From positions 1,178,001 through 1,242,000 of the forward strand of contig QXEO01000237.1 in the NCBI GenBank assembly GCA_007115705.1: a stretch of 64,000 bases of DNA, given 5' to 3'. Each line of letters begins with the position of its first letter. Within the stretch, counting starts at the first letter, position 1. The notes under the pieces were generated by a model. That model saw only the letters and a program-made list of their open reading frames with translations. It was not told the origin of the DNA and did not search any database. The stretch comes from Dactylis glomerata (taxonomy: Eukaryota; Streptophyta; Magnoliopsida; Poales; Poaceae). Shown here in pieces: positions 12,151 through 23,482 of the stretch. The translations under genes and the position numbers were made by a program.

Positions 12151-13266
12151 CCTTCACAGTGAAGGAACGTGGGCTGAGACGTGGCGTAAGGAGAGGAAAC
12201 GGCAGCCCACTAACGGGCGGGGAAAATATAAAATTACCGCGCTGCCCATGAAACGGTCAGCGCTCAGTCAAATTGACGTATAATGAGATTTGTCTACTGA
12301 CGTCATGAAGTAGCTGCAAGTCCAACAAGGCAGATGTGTATACTCAACGAATATCGGATATAATAGTTTGTGAGTAAAGGATGAAAGGGAATACGACAAA
12401 AGTCTGTAAAGGGGTCAGTGTTGGAGTCTATACCCGAAAATATTCGACTATAGCCTCGGGGGCTACTACCATCGGGAGCGCTGAGCACGCACCTGACGAT
12501 ATTATCATTAAAAAATTCTAAACTAAAGCTTACAGGTGGGTATAATATACTTGAGCCTATACTCGAAAAAAGAATTTTTTCGACTATAGCCTCGGGGGCT
12601 ACTACCATCGGGAGCGCTGGGCGCGCACCCGATGATGTTTATTCATGAGTACTGGAGCAAGGAAGGCGAAGAAAGAATTGATGAATGTCATTACTACCAT
12701 CGGGAGTGAGTTTTTATTAATCATGGTTATATAACCCGAATATTTTGTGCGCTGGATCAGTCAAACAAGGCTGTGACATATGATTCTTGAGTTGTGTCAT
12801 CGCGACGAAATTCGAATGCCGTGATTGAAATATATCACGAAGGTAAGACCCCAGGATCCGTCCTGTGTGGCCCGGTATACGCACATGGATGCGCCCTGCT
12901 GGTATGTATCCATGTCTACGATGCGAAGAAAAATCCTGGTGGACGCACTGGGTACCCTGAGAACCACTGGGATTCATTCTTTGTAAGTCCTAAATGCGGC
13001 AAAGGAATGGGTTTGACCGGTTTCCCGAATTTAAATCCAAGGGGATTGAATTTGAAGTAGGTGACAAGTATCTGTTCCGGCAGTTAACTGGCCTCTTGAT
13101 CCGTCAGAGTTGTCAGGCTAGTTCATCAAAACCCCTTGCAAGGTATTATAATGAAAATAAGTCGACATACCAAGTCAAAGATCTGAAAATATGAAGAAGT
13201 CGAAGAATTGATCAAGTCGAAGATTTAAAGATTAGAGATTTAACCCGAATCTGCAATTCTAGTAGA
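12151..13266 (+). other. Non-coding 3' region of element A with repeated polypurine-like blocks
   Basis: No long frame. Two blocks of roughly 130 bp spacing (near 12430-12510 and 12555-12640) share CGACTATAGCC, TCGGGGGCTACTACCATCGG and GAGCGCTG, and a third partial copy (CTACCATCGGGAG) lies near 12694. The TCGGGGGCTACT core mimics the polypurine tract and LTR start of this element type. Confidence 0.6.
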
Positions 13267-13280
13267 ATCTCAGGGGCTAC
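13267..13280 (+). promoter_or_regulatory. Polypurine tract of element A
   Basis: ATCTCAGGGGCTAC directly precedes the TGACAAGG start of the 3' LTR. Confidence 0.6.
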
Positions 13281-13325
13281 TGACAAGGGTATAGATAATA
13301 GAGCCCGTCAGTTGAGTACCCCTGA
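13281..13325 (+). repeat. Element A 3' LTR, first part
   Basis: Begins TGACAAGGGTATAG after the polypurine tract and is cut at 13325 by the E1/E2 complex. It resumes at 29335 and ends at 29627 in CCTCGTCA, giving TGAC/GTCA ends and a length of about 340 bp without the insert. Confidence 0.65.
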
Positions 13326-14089
13326 TGATAAGGGGTGGCCCGATCTTCTCAGTAAGCAGGTGGATGTTGTCGAAGGCGATGGCGAAGGCGACGTCGATGG
13401 GGTGATAGGCGGCAGTATGACGCTGACGAACTCTCTCTCGACCGAACCTGATGCCAGTGCAACAGCTCCAAATCCTATGGATATTCACAACTCCACACTC
13501 TGACGACGTAGTACGAGACCACGCGCTTGAATAACTTGCAATTCTCCAATTCCCAGTGGAACGACGAATCACACTCAGATTAGGGTAGGATCAACATCAA
13601 TTCGACATGAATCTGATGCACAAGTGTCTCATAGCAAAAACTAAGGTTTCTCTAAATGGGGTCTGCCCTCTACATGGGGGCTGCCTCTCATATATATGAG
13701 GGCTGATGCGCCTAGGGCTGGGAGAGCACCTAGGCGCCACTCCCCTGGTTGGGCTGGGCCCAACATGGCCAAAGCCCAACCGACTTAAATCTGTCTTTAA
13801 AAAAATACGGTTCGACTCAAACTGATACAAACCGGCCAAAATTTGGATGGCTCGGCCTTATGGCTCGCAGGCCCGACGTATGGCGCGCCTTAGACTCATG
13901 ACGTCGTGGCGTTGGCTGTCCTGGTGCGCCATCTCGCTGTCCTGGTTCTCCCTCATTGACGGTGTGCGTCGTCCTCCTGCTCCTCCCTCGCGCAGCCGTC
14001 AATGTGCGTAGCAGCCTCCTCATGTCGCAGGCCGCCTCCTCCTCGTGCGAAGCTAGTCTCCTCCGTAAACCTGATCATACAAAGATACA
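13326..14089 (-). repeat. Element E1 3' LTR
   Basis: 764 bp. It differs from 20474-21237 at only a few sites (for example T for C near 13655, one base more or less in the A run near 13799, T for C near 13978). The pol frame of the intact lineage reads into this LTR. Confidence 0.92.
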
Positions 14090-14149
14090 TCAACTTAGGT
14101 AGTATAAAGTTCTCATTAATAAATATATCAGGTTCAGCTAGGAGTGAAT

Positions 14150-16561
14150 TCACCTGTTGTTCAAGTAGCTTTGCACGAGCTCTAGTGATCGGTCCAATCC
14201 TAACATCATTGGACGTATCCTTTGCCGTTGCTGGTGTTGGTGTAGGGATGTCCTCATCATCTCCCCCCCCCCTTCAAAAAGCGTCGACCTCGACGCGGCA
14301 AGGTCTTCTCCAGTATACGGTGTCAAATCAGCAACATTGAAGGAATTACTGACACCAAACTCATCCTTTGGAAGATCTATCTCATAGGCATTATCGTTGA
14401 TCTTGGACAAAACTTTATATGGTCCAGCGCCGCGTGGCAGAAGTTTGGAGCGGCGTGCATGTGGAAACCTATCCTTGCGGAAGTGAACCCAAACCATGTC
14501 GCCTGGCTCAAACAAAACCTCCTTCCGCCGCTGGTTTCTCTTTATAGCAATGTTCTTTCCCTTCTTCTCAATAGTCTCTTTCGTCTTGATGTGTATCTTC
14601 CTCACATAATCAGCACGCTTCGACGCCTCCATGTTGGTGCGCTGGTGCAATGGAAGTGGCAGCAAATCAAGCGGCGTAATGGGTTTGAAACCATACACCA
14701 CCTCAAACGGACACAGCTGCGTTGTAGAATGCACAGCCCTGTTGTATGCAAACTCGACATGGGGCAAGCACTCCTCCCACTTGCGCAAATTCTTCTTGAT
14801 CATCGATCTCAGCAACGTCGACAACATCCGATTCACAACCTCCGTCTGACCATCAGTTTGGGGATGACATGTAGTGCTGAACAGTAGCTTTGTTCCCAGC
14901 TTTCCCCAAAGTGTCTTCCAGAAGTAGCTCATGAATTTCACGTCCCGATCAGAAACAATCGTCCTAGGTACTCCATGTATGCGCACGATCTCCCTGAAAA
15001 ACAGATTAGCAATATGCGACGCATCGTCGCTCTTGTGGCAGGCAATAAAGTGTGACATCTTAGAAAATCTATCCACTACCACAAATATTGAATCATGGCC
15101 TCTCTTAGTTCTAGGCAATCCTAACACAAAATCCATACTTATATCTTCCCAAGGTGTAGTAGGCGCAGGTAACGGAGTATACAAACCGTGGGGCTTCAAC
15201 TTGGATTTGGATGTGTTACATATGATGCAGCGCTTGACGTAGCGGTCCATGTCGCGGCGCATGCGCGGCCAAAAGAAGTGATCATCGAGCATCAACAACG
15301 TCTTCTCTCTACCAAAGTGTCCCGCCAATCCTCCTTCATGTGATTCCTGCAGTAATAACAAACGCACCGACGACTCCGGAACACATAATTTGTTAGCACG
15401 AAACAAATACCCATCATGGATGTGAAACTTATCCCATGCTTTATGCAATGCACACAGCCTATATGGTTCCGCAAAATCAACATCAGTAGCATATAGATCA
15501 CAAATACTCTCAAAACCAGGAATTCTCACATCAAGTTGTGTCAATAACATATGTTTCCTAGAGAGAGCATCAGCTACAACATTTTTGTTCCCTTTTTTGT
15601 ACTTAATGATGTAGGGAAATGACTCAATGAATTCAACCCACTTGGCTAGGCGCCTATGCAAATTGGCTTGCGCCTTCAAGTATTTCAAAGCTTCATGATC
15701 AGAATGTATGATAAATTCTTTTGGCCACAAATAATGTTGCCAAACCTCAAGAACTCTAACAAGTGCATACAATTCCTTATCATAAATCGAATAGTTCAAC
15801 CGTGCACCCGAAAGTTTTTCAGAAAAATATGCAATAGGGCGCTTCTCTTGCATCAAAACACCACCAATTCCGATGCCACTAGCATCACATTCAATCTCAA
15901 ATTGTTTGGCAAAATCGGGTAATGCCAGACATGGTGCAGAAGTTAACAATTGTTTCAACATCTCAAACACGCCTTGCTGCGTGGCGCCCCACTCAAAGGG
16001 CATGCCCTTCTTAGTCATGTCATTCATAGGCGCAGCAATGGTGCTAAAATCTTTCACAAAACGGCGATAAAAACCAGCAAGTCCTAGAAAACTACGAACT
16101 TGACTAACATTAATCGGTATAGGCCAGTTTTGGACAGATTCAATCTTACTCATGTCAACAGCAATTCCATCTCTGGAGACAACATATCCAAGGAAAATCA
16201 CTCTATCTTTTGCAAAAGTACATTTAGCAAGATTACCATACAATTTAGCATGTCGTAGTACTTGCAAAACTTGTCTAATGTGATCACAATGTTCAGTTTC
16301 ATTATGGCTGTAAATTAATATGTCATCAAAGTACACAACCACAAATCTACCAATAAACTCACGCAAAACATGGTTCATCAATCTCATGAAAGTGCTAGGC
16401 ACATTAGTCAACCCAAAAGGCATAACTAACCACTCATATAAACCAAACTTTGTTTTGAATGCAGTTTTCCATTCATCCCCTTCCTTCATCCTAATTTGAT
16501 GATAACCACTACGCAAATCAATCTTAGAAAAAACAGCAGCACCACTCAATTCATCAAGCAT
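14150..16561 (-). pseudogene. E1 pol: reverse transcriptase, RNase H, integrase (frameshifted tail)
   Basis: Frame continuing gag-pol after an in-frame TGA at 16592-16594. Visible are reverse transcriptase (FSKIDLRSGYHQI, YFDDILIYS), RNase H (IECDASGIGIGG, IIHSDHEALKYL, VVADALSRK), and integrase with its HHCC zinc region, MDFVLGLPRT and SDRDVKF catalytic segments, and the HPQTDGQTEVVN motif. Near 14262-14271 a run of C on the plus strand is longer than in E2 and an extra AG is present, shifting the frame; the last 45 or so residues differ from E2 and the frame stops at 14150 before the LTR. With the upstream TGA and a TAG in gag this copy cannot make a full polyprotein. Confidence 0.85.
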
Positions 16562-16591
16562 ATCTTCTAAGCGTGGAATAGGATGACGATA

Positions 16592-19183
16592 TCAAATAGT
16601 GATGTTATTTATAGCTCTACAATCTACACACATGCGCCATGTACCATCTTTCTTAGGAACTAAAATAACAGGAACAGCACATGGGCTCAAGCTTACGCGA
16701 ATATAACCTTTGTCGAGTAGAGCTTGTACTTGTGCCTGAATTTCTTTCGTCTCATCGGGGTTGGTCCTATACGGTGCGCGGTTCGGCAACGTCGCTCCAG
16801 GGATGAGGTCGATCTGATGTTCAATGCCCCGCACTGGCGGCAATCCAGCTGGTACCTCCTCCGAAAAAACGTCCTCAAACTCCTGCAAAACAGTGGAAAC
16901 ACCAATAGAGAGAGGGGTCATATCGCTAGAAACCAAAATCTCACCCTTGTAGAGCAGCACAAGGGGGATCTTCATCGGATCATCTCCAAGTTCTCTCAAA
17001 TCCTCTTTGGTGGCCATCAGTATATAGGATCCCATATCAGCAGTAGGTGACGTTGCAGTATCACCATCAGTCATCGCGAGAGCGTCAAGGGCTCTATCCG
17101 CGGCATCGCCAAAAGTTGGCGGAAGGAGCGCGCCGTGTGTGGGCACATCAGCAAGTGCACAAGTGGTGGGACGAAGCAGCTCGGTTGGCGTTGGACGGCT
17201 CGGTGGAGCGGTTTGCTTCGGCTCGGTGGTGCAAGTCGGCGCGGCTTGTGCGGCGGGAGACAAGGCTCCAATGGCACGCACGGTTGTTTTGGCAGTAAAA
17301 CAACCCGATATCTCTGTGGCAGCGGCAAAACAGGCCAAAAAGTGTGCCACTGCGGATGTATTAATCGTATGCACCGCCAAATTTGTCTCCTTGTCATTTG
17401 CTTCTGTTGGCTTGACTTCAATCTTCTGTCGAGACTCATTTATAATGTCTTGCGGTGTCATTGGGGATAATTTGATCTTCTTGCCCTTATGCTCTAAGTG
17501 ATATGTATTGGCACGACCATTGTGTTGCACAGAACGATCATATAGCCATGGTCGACCCAGCAATAAGTGACAAACTGTCATAGGAACCACATCAAAATCA
17601 ACGGTATCGGTGTACGGCCCTATGGTGAACTGAACTTGTACCATGTGATCAACCTTCATCTCGCCGGCATCACTCAACCATTGTATGTAGTATGGCGATG
17701 GATGTGGTATATATTTCAATTTCTGCTTCAAACATAACTCCTTACTTGCCAGATTACGACAGCTGCCTCCATCAACAATCACCTTGCAAGCCTTCGTTGC
17801 TTTGACCAACGCCCTGGTGTGAAATAAATTCCAACGCTGACTTGGAACAGGTGTAGTAATGCTGAGTGCACGCTGCGAGACTACTATCGTGTGTGCCGTG
17901 GATGGCATAGCATCATACTCGGTATCCTCGTCGGACACCTCCTCTTGTTCATCCGGATCCGCCTCATCACCTGTCTCGTATCCCCCGGCTTCAGTCACGA
18001 AAACAACTTTCTTGTTTGGGCAATCACGCTTGAAGTGACCTCTTCCTCCACATGAATGGCACTCCATATTGCTTATTCGTGCTGCAGAAGCATTGGAAAC
18101 ATTACTGCTGGCTGCAGGGGTTGGTTTCCGTGTATTGGCGACACTAGATGATGAGGTATGAGAACCCGCAGGGCACGCATCAGCACGGCCGCTAGATGTA
18201 GGCGCGGCAGGTGCCGCCGGCGCTGGGCGCGTGGGGTATGTCCTCCCCCCGGTATATCGAGGTCTCGATTTGGCGTCCTCATTGATCTGCGATTCAGCCT
18301 CCCGTGCATGATGTAGCAGTTCATTCATTGTAGCATACTGATGGTGACGGACAACACTCTTGATATCATTGCGCAGCCCTGACACAAACCGTGTAAATGT
18401 CTGCTCGTCCGCTTCCCATATCTTGGCTCGGCGCATCAACAGCTCCATCTCCATGTAATATGCATCAACAGTCATTAACCCTTGTCGCAAACTCTGTAGT
18501 CTATCAAATATTGTTCGCAAGTAATTTGTCGGGACAAACCGAGCATTCATCTCCTGGCGCATGGCACGCCAAGTGGTGATTGGCACCTGTTGTGCGGCTT
18601 CACGACCCGATACGATCATGTCCCACCAAACCAATGCGTAGCCATCAAATTTAGAGGACGCAAGCTTGATCTTCTTGTCGTCTGAATAGTTATGTAAACA
18701 CCACAGTTTCTCTATTTTCAACTCCCATGTGAGGTAATCTTCAACGGTGCCCTCACCCGTGAACTTGGGAATTGAAAACTTCGGTTTACCCAACATATCC
18801 TCCTCTATAGGCTCACGTCCGCCACGGTACAGAGGATATAATCCACGACCAACTCCAGGAGGTCGCTGCTGTAGTACGTTGTCGCCATGTTCACCATCAT
18901 CCCCGTGTCGCTGCGCGGCAAGCTATGTGCGCAGTCCCTGAATTTCTGTAGTCAAAGTGTTGATGTTGGCTTGCATAGCGGTCACAGAAGTGTTCAGTGC
19001 GGTTATTTCGTTATTGGCGTCTTGCACGGTCAACCGAATATCTTGTATCGCACTGTCAAGGTGTTCTCCTTGTTGTTGGATGGCATTCTCAAAGTAGGGG
19101 TGTAGCTCCTTCAAAGATCCCCAAAGAACGCAGTCATCATCCGGCTTTCCCTGCACACTAAACGAAACAGAACTAGGAGCCAT
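16592..19183 (-). pseudogene. E1 gag-protease-start of reverse transcriptase, with TAG and TGA stops
   Basis: Starts ATG at 19183 (MAPSSVSFSVQG), with an N-terminal coiled coil, then the retrotransposon gag domain (LTWELKIEKLW, WWDMIVSGREAA), a CCHC zinc knuckle (CHSCGGRGHFKRDC), a retropepsin loop VIVDGGSC, and the reverse transcriptase start (VPKKDGTWRMCVDCRAI). A TAG at about 18923-18925 replaces the CAG of E2 (a C-to-T change). The frame stops at a TGA at 16592-16594, at the same codon as in E2. Both are nonsense changes of the kind produced by cytosine deamination. Confidence 0.85.
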
Positions 19184-20460
19184 TGATTAGTAGATTAGTC
19201 CAATAAATCAAACGGTGGTGCTCACTCACAACTCACTCTACCACAAATAAGGTGGATCTTACCGTTCCAAAGTGAATTGTGAAGCTTACCCAGGGAATGG
19301 CGACGACTAGTGTACTGGTGTGAGAGAAACGAATACCGAGGATAGGAGTAGTCACACGACAATCAGGAATTTATGGTGGAGCTATAGGTATGGTATCCTA
19401 AGTACACCGCAAATAAGTCCTAGTGCTGATCGTATGACAAGACCCACGAAACACACACGGTGGAGATAAGCGAGGCAAAGCAACTCTGAAAAAGAGCTCA
19501 AGAGATATAAGTGACAACGCACAGTAGCTCGTGTTGCAATGCACAAGAGAGACGCTAGCACTGGCTCGATGAACAGGCACAAGATTGCGCACACGGCAGC
19601 AGCCTGATGAGCACAAAGTAGCTAGTCTCGTATGGGTAAGCTCCTAACACGATGTTGTAGACAGGCTGTAGCTAAAGCGATCAAAATCGTGTAGAAAGTA
19701 CGCTATATGGACACAGTAGTAACACGCTGTCGTGGAAGAGAAATCGACAAAAAACGTGTCGCGGCAGAGATATACGACGCCGGAAACGCACGGCGACGCG
19801 AAACGAACAAAGTAGTTTATCTCTCTTTTTTATATAGGTGCGGCGTGTGCAGGCACGTCCCCTTTTTTCTATTTTTTTTTACTAAAACGGCCTAAACAGG
19901 CTTGAAACGATTTGCGCTGGAGGGCAGACAGCCTCCGCGCTTCAGCGAGCCGCGCGAAACAGGGCGGGGCCACGCACGCGCATGAGCGCGAAGATGGTCT
20001 GGGGTGCAGCGACCCGGGCGAGCTACGGGCGAGTCTGCCTTTTTTATTTTTTTGTGTTTGTGCGATCGCTGCCTGGAACCTTGGCCACGCTAGACTCCAG
20101 CTAGCGATCTGAATTTTTTTTTTCAAACTTGCGATCGGATCTGGACGAGATCAAACTGAAAAAGGAAAAAAAAAACTATCTGGACGCAAAGAACCGAAGA
20201 ACTCGAAGGTAAAGAGCTCCGACGACGAACGGCGAAACGCAAACAGCACTGACGACTCTAGTTGGACGACGACGCAGATTGGAAGGAGAAAAGTGACGAA
20301 AAAAAGGACAACGATCAGCGACTAAAAGTCCAAAAGCGATGCAATCTAGGCTATGGCAAGACTATGAACCCTAATTTTTGTGGCTTTTTCTGTATAGGAT
20401 GAAAACAAAAATGAATCTGTGGGGATGGATTGTGGATGCTCACCAAGTAAACCGTGGAAA
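19184..20460 (-). other. E1 leader (untranslated)
   Basis: About 1.28 kb between the primer binding site and gag, matching the E2 leader. It holds a run CTATATAAAAAAGAG on the minus strand near 19825-19840 (a TATA-like site), A-rich runs near 20110-20175, and no long frame. It is unusually long for a plant gypsy leader. Confidence 0.7.
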
Positions 20461-20461
20461 T

Positions 20462-20470
20462 CTGATACCA
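20462..20470 (-). promoter_or_regulatory. E1 primer binding site (initiator tRNA-Met type)
   Basis: TGGTATCAG on the minus strand, three nucleotides after the 5' LTR end. This is the common tRNA-iMet-type primer site of plant LTR elements. Confidence 0.8.
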
Positions 20471-20473
20471 AGA

Positions 20474-21237
20474 TGATAAGGGGTGGCCCGATCTTCTCAG
20501 TAAGCAGGTGGATGTTGTCGAAGGCGATGGCGAAGGCGACGTCGATGGGGTGATAGGCGGCAGTATGACGCTGACGAACTCTCTCTCGACCGAACCTGAT
20601 GCCAGTGCAACAGCTCCAAATCCTATGGATATTCACAACTCCACACTCTGACGACGTAGTACGAGACCACGCGCTTGAATAACTTGCAATTCTCCAATTC
20701 CCAGTGGAACGACGAATCACACTCAGATTAGGGTAGGATCAACATCAATTCGACATGAATCTGATGCACAAGTGTCTCATAGCAAAAACTAAGGTTTCTC
20801 TAAACGGGGTCTGCCCTCTACATGGGGGCTGCCTCTCATATATATGAGGGCTGATGCGCCTAGGGCTGGGAGAGCACCTAGGCGCCACTCCCCTGGTTGG
20901 GCTGGGCCCAACATGGCCAAAGCCCAACCGACTTAAATCTGTCTTAAAAAAAATACGGTTTGACTCAAACTGATACAAACCGGCCAAAATTTGGATGGCT
21001 CGGCCTTATGGCTCGCAGGCCCGACGTATGGCGCGCCTTAGACTCATGACGTCGTGGCGTTGGCTGTCCTGGTGCGCCATCTCGCTGTCCTGGTTCTCCC
21101 TCATTGACGGTGTGCGTCGTCCTCCCGCTCCTCCCTCGCGCAGCCGTCAATGTGCGTAGCAGCCTCCTCATGTCGCAGGCCGCCTCCTCCTCGTGCGAAG
21201 CTAGTCTCCTCCGTAAACCTGATCATACAAAGATACA
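20474..21237 (-). repeat. Element E1 5' LTR
   Basis: 764 bp. Unusually, the DNA just upstream on the minus strand (21238-21411) is the 3' end of pol, so this LTR has the upstream flank of a 3' LTR and the downstream flank of a 5' LTR. Confidence 0.92.
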
Positions 21238-21411
21238 TCGACTTAGGTAGTATAAAGTTCTCATTAATAAATATATCAGGTTCAGCTAGGAGTGAATTCA
21301 CCTGTTGTTCAAGTAGCTTTGCACGAGCTCTAGTCATCGGTCCAATCCTAACATCATTGGACGTATCCTTTGCCGCTGCTGGTGTTGGTGTAGGGATGTC
21401 CTCATCATCGA
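21238..21411 (-). pseudogene. Pol 3'-end remnant between the E1 and E2 LTRs
   Basis: 174 bp that on the minus strand encodes the last part of the E-family polyprotein (motifs DDEDIPTPTPAAAKD, GPMTRARAKLLEQQV, EPDIFINENFILP) and runs straight into the E1 5' LTR. It ends on its pol-upstream side next to the position of the G/C run seen at 14262 and 28394, where the plus-strand E2 LTR begins. It is the only trace of a third element unit. Confidence 0.85.
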
Positions 21412-22174
21412 TGTATCTTTGTATGATCAGGTTTACGGAGGAGACTAGCTTCGCACGAGGAGGAGGCGGCCTGCGACATGAGGAGGCTGCTACGCACATT
21501 GACGGCTGCGCGAGGGAGGAGTGGGAGGACGACGCACACCGTCAATGAGGGAGAACCAGGACAGCGAGATGGCGCACCAGGACAGCCAACGCCACGATGT
21601 CATGAGTCTAAGGCGCGCCATACGTCGGGCCTGCGAGCCATAAGGCCGAGCCATCCAAATTTTGGCCGGTTTGTATCAGTTTGAGTCGAACCGTATTTTT
21701 TTAAGACAGATTTAAGTCGGTTGGGCTTTGGCCATGTTGGGCCCAGCCCAACCAGGGGAGTGGCGCCTAGGTGCTCTCCCAGCCCTAGGCGCATCAGCCC
21801 TCATATATATGAGAGGCAGCCCCCATGTAGAGGGCAGACCCCGTTTAGAGAAACCTTAGTTTTTGCTATGAGACACTTGTGCATCAGATTCATGTCGAAT
21901 TGATGTTGATCCTACCCTAATCTGAGTGTGATTCGTCGTTCCACTGGGAATTGGAGAATTGTAAGTTATTCAAGCGCGTGGTCTCGTACTACGTCGTCAG
22001 AGTGTGGAGTTGTGAATATCCATAGGATTTGGAGCTGTTGCACTGGCATCAGGTTCGGTCGAGAGAGAGTTCGTCAGCGTCATACTGCCGCCTATCACCC
22101 CATCGACGTCGCCTTCGCCATCGCCTTCGACAACATCCACCTGCTTACTGAGAAGATCGGGCCACCCCTTATCA
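21412..22174 (+). repeat. Element E2 5' LTR
   Basis: 763 bp, TGTATCTTTG to CTTATCA. It contains CATATATATG near 21802-21811 as a possible TATA region. It is preceded by TCGA, the same bases that precede the 3' LTR at 28568-28571, not by a clean target duplication. Confidence 0.92.
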
Positions 22175-22177
22175 TCT

Positions 22178-22186
22178 TGGTATCAG
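22178..22186 (+). promoter_or_regulatory. E2 primer binding site (initiator tRNA-Met type)
   Basis: TGGTATCAG after a TCT spacer, the mirror of the E1 site. Confidence 0.8.
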
Positions 22187-23482
22187 ATTTCCACGGTTTA
22201 CTCGGTGAGCATCCACAATCCATCCCCACAGATTCGTTTTTGTTTTCATCCTATACAGAAAAAGCCACAAAAATTAGGGTTCATAGTCTTGCCATAGCCT
22301 AGATTGCATCGCTTTTGGAGTTTTAGTGGCTGATCGTTATCCTTTTTTTCGTCACTTTTCTCCTGCAATCTGCGTCGTCGTCCAACTAGAGTCGTCAGTG
22401 CTATTTGCGTTTCGCCGTTCATCGTCGGAGCTCTTTACCTTCGAGTTCGTTCGGTTCTTTGCGTCCAGATAGTTTTTTTCCTTTTTCAGTTTGATCTCGT
22501 CCAGATCCGATCGCAAGTTTGAAGAGAAAAAAAAAATTCAGATCGCTAGCTGGAGTCTAGCGTGGCCAAGGTTCTAGGCAGCGATCGCACAAACACAAAA
22601 AAAATAAAAATAAAAAGGCAGACTTGCCCGCAGCTCGCCCGGGTCGCTGCACCCCAGACAATCTCCGCGCTCGTGCGCGTGCGTGGCCCCGCCCTGTTTC
22701 GCGCGGCTCGCTGAAGCGCGGTGGCTGTCTGCCCTCCAGCGCAAATCGTTTCAAGCCTGTTTAGGCCGTTTTAGTAAAAAAAAATAGAAAAAAGGGGACG
22801 TGCCTGCACACGCCGCACCTATATAAAAAAAGAGATAAACTACTTTGTTCGTTTCGCGTCGCCGTCGCGCTGCCGTGCGTTTCCGGCGTCGTATATCTCT
22901 GCCGCGACACATTTTTTGTCGATTTCTCTTCCGCGACAGCGTGTTACTACTGTGTCCATATAGCGTCCTTTCTACACGATTTTGATCGCTTTAGCTACAG
23001 CCTGTCTACAGCATCGTGTTAGGAGCTTACCCATACGAGACTAGCTACTTTGTGCTCATCAGGCTGCTGCCGTGTGCGCAATCTTGTGCCTGTTCGTCGA
23101 GCCAGTGCTAGCGTCTCTCTTGTGCATTGCAACACGAGCTACTGTGCGTTGTCACTTATATCTCTTGAGCTCTTTTTCAGAGTTGCTTTGCCTCGCTTAT
23201 CTCCACCGTGTGTGTTTCGTGGGTCTTGTCATACGATCAGCACTAGGACTTATTTGCGGTGTACTTAGGATACCATACCTACAGCTCCACCATAAATTCC
23301 TGATTGTCGTGTGACTACTCCTATCCTCGGTATTCGTTTCTCTCACACCAGTACACTAGTCGTCGCCATTCGCTGGGTAAGCTTCACAATTCACTTTGGA
23401 ATGGTAAGATCCACCTTATTTGTGGTAGAGTGAGTTGTGAGTGAGCACCACCGTTTGATTTATTGGACTAATCTACTAATCA
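22187..23482 (+). other. E2 leader (untranslated), with internal TATA-like site
   Basis: About 1.3 kb without a long frame. TATATAAA at 22820-22827 lies some 660 nt upstream of the gag ATG and is followed by a GC-rich stretch. The end of the leader has GGTAAG-like sites (near 23378 and 23404) and a CTACTAATC sequence just before the ATG, which would suit a spliced leader. This is inference. Confidence 0.6.

Larger units (their letters stand above)
301..13280 (+). mobile_element. Element A: Tat-type non-autonomous LTR retrotransposon, internal part (interrupted by B)
   Basis: Plus-strand LTR retrotransposon whose 5' part lies left of the window. It contains a decayed protease segment (386-874), a long multi-exon antisense gene (12034 to 1238), a repeat-rich 3' region and a polypurine tract just before its 3' LTR at 13281. 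Between the protease and the end of the antisense gene there are only about 360 bp, so reverse transcriptase, RNase H and integrase are absent. An antisense gene near the 3' LTR is known for the Tat lineage of plant gypsy elements; assignment to Tat is inference. Bases 2691-9619 are the nested element B. Confidence 0.7.
13326..21237 (-). mobile_element. Element E1: gypsy LTR retrotransposon, minus strand
   Basis: Complete 7.9-kb element: 5' LTR 20474-21237, primer binding site 20462-20470, gag-pol 19183 to 14150 with breaks, 3' LTR 13326-14089 (both LTRs 764 bp). LTRs start TGTATCTTTG and end CTTATCA on the minus strand. By eye the two LTRs differ at about four positions, so insertion is recent. 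It is the mirror image of E2 and nearly identical to it over its whole length. No 5-bp duplication links its two flanks. Confidence 0.92.

Noticed and set aside
14459..14887. Plus-strand 142-residue frame in the E1 pol region (and its mirror 28207-27779)
   Set aside because: Antisense shadow of the integrase coding region; it appears in both arms only because the arms are copies.
17135..17501. Overlapping plus-strand frames of 111-122 residues
   Set aside because: Shadows of the E1 gag-pol frame, rich in Gly/Ala/Cys with no family match.
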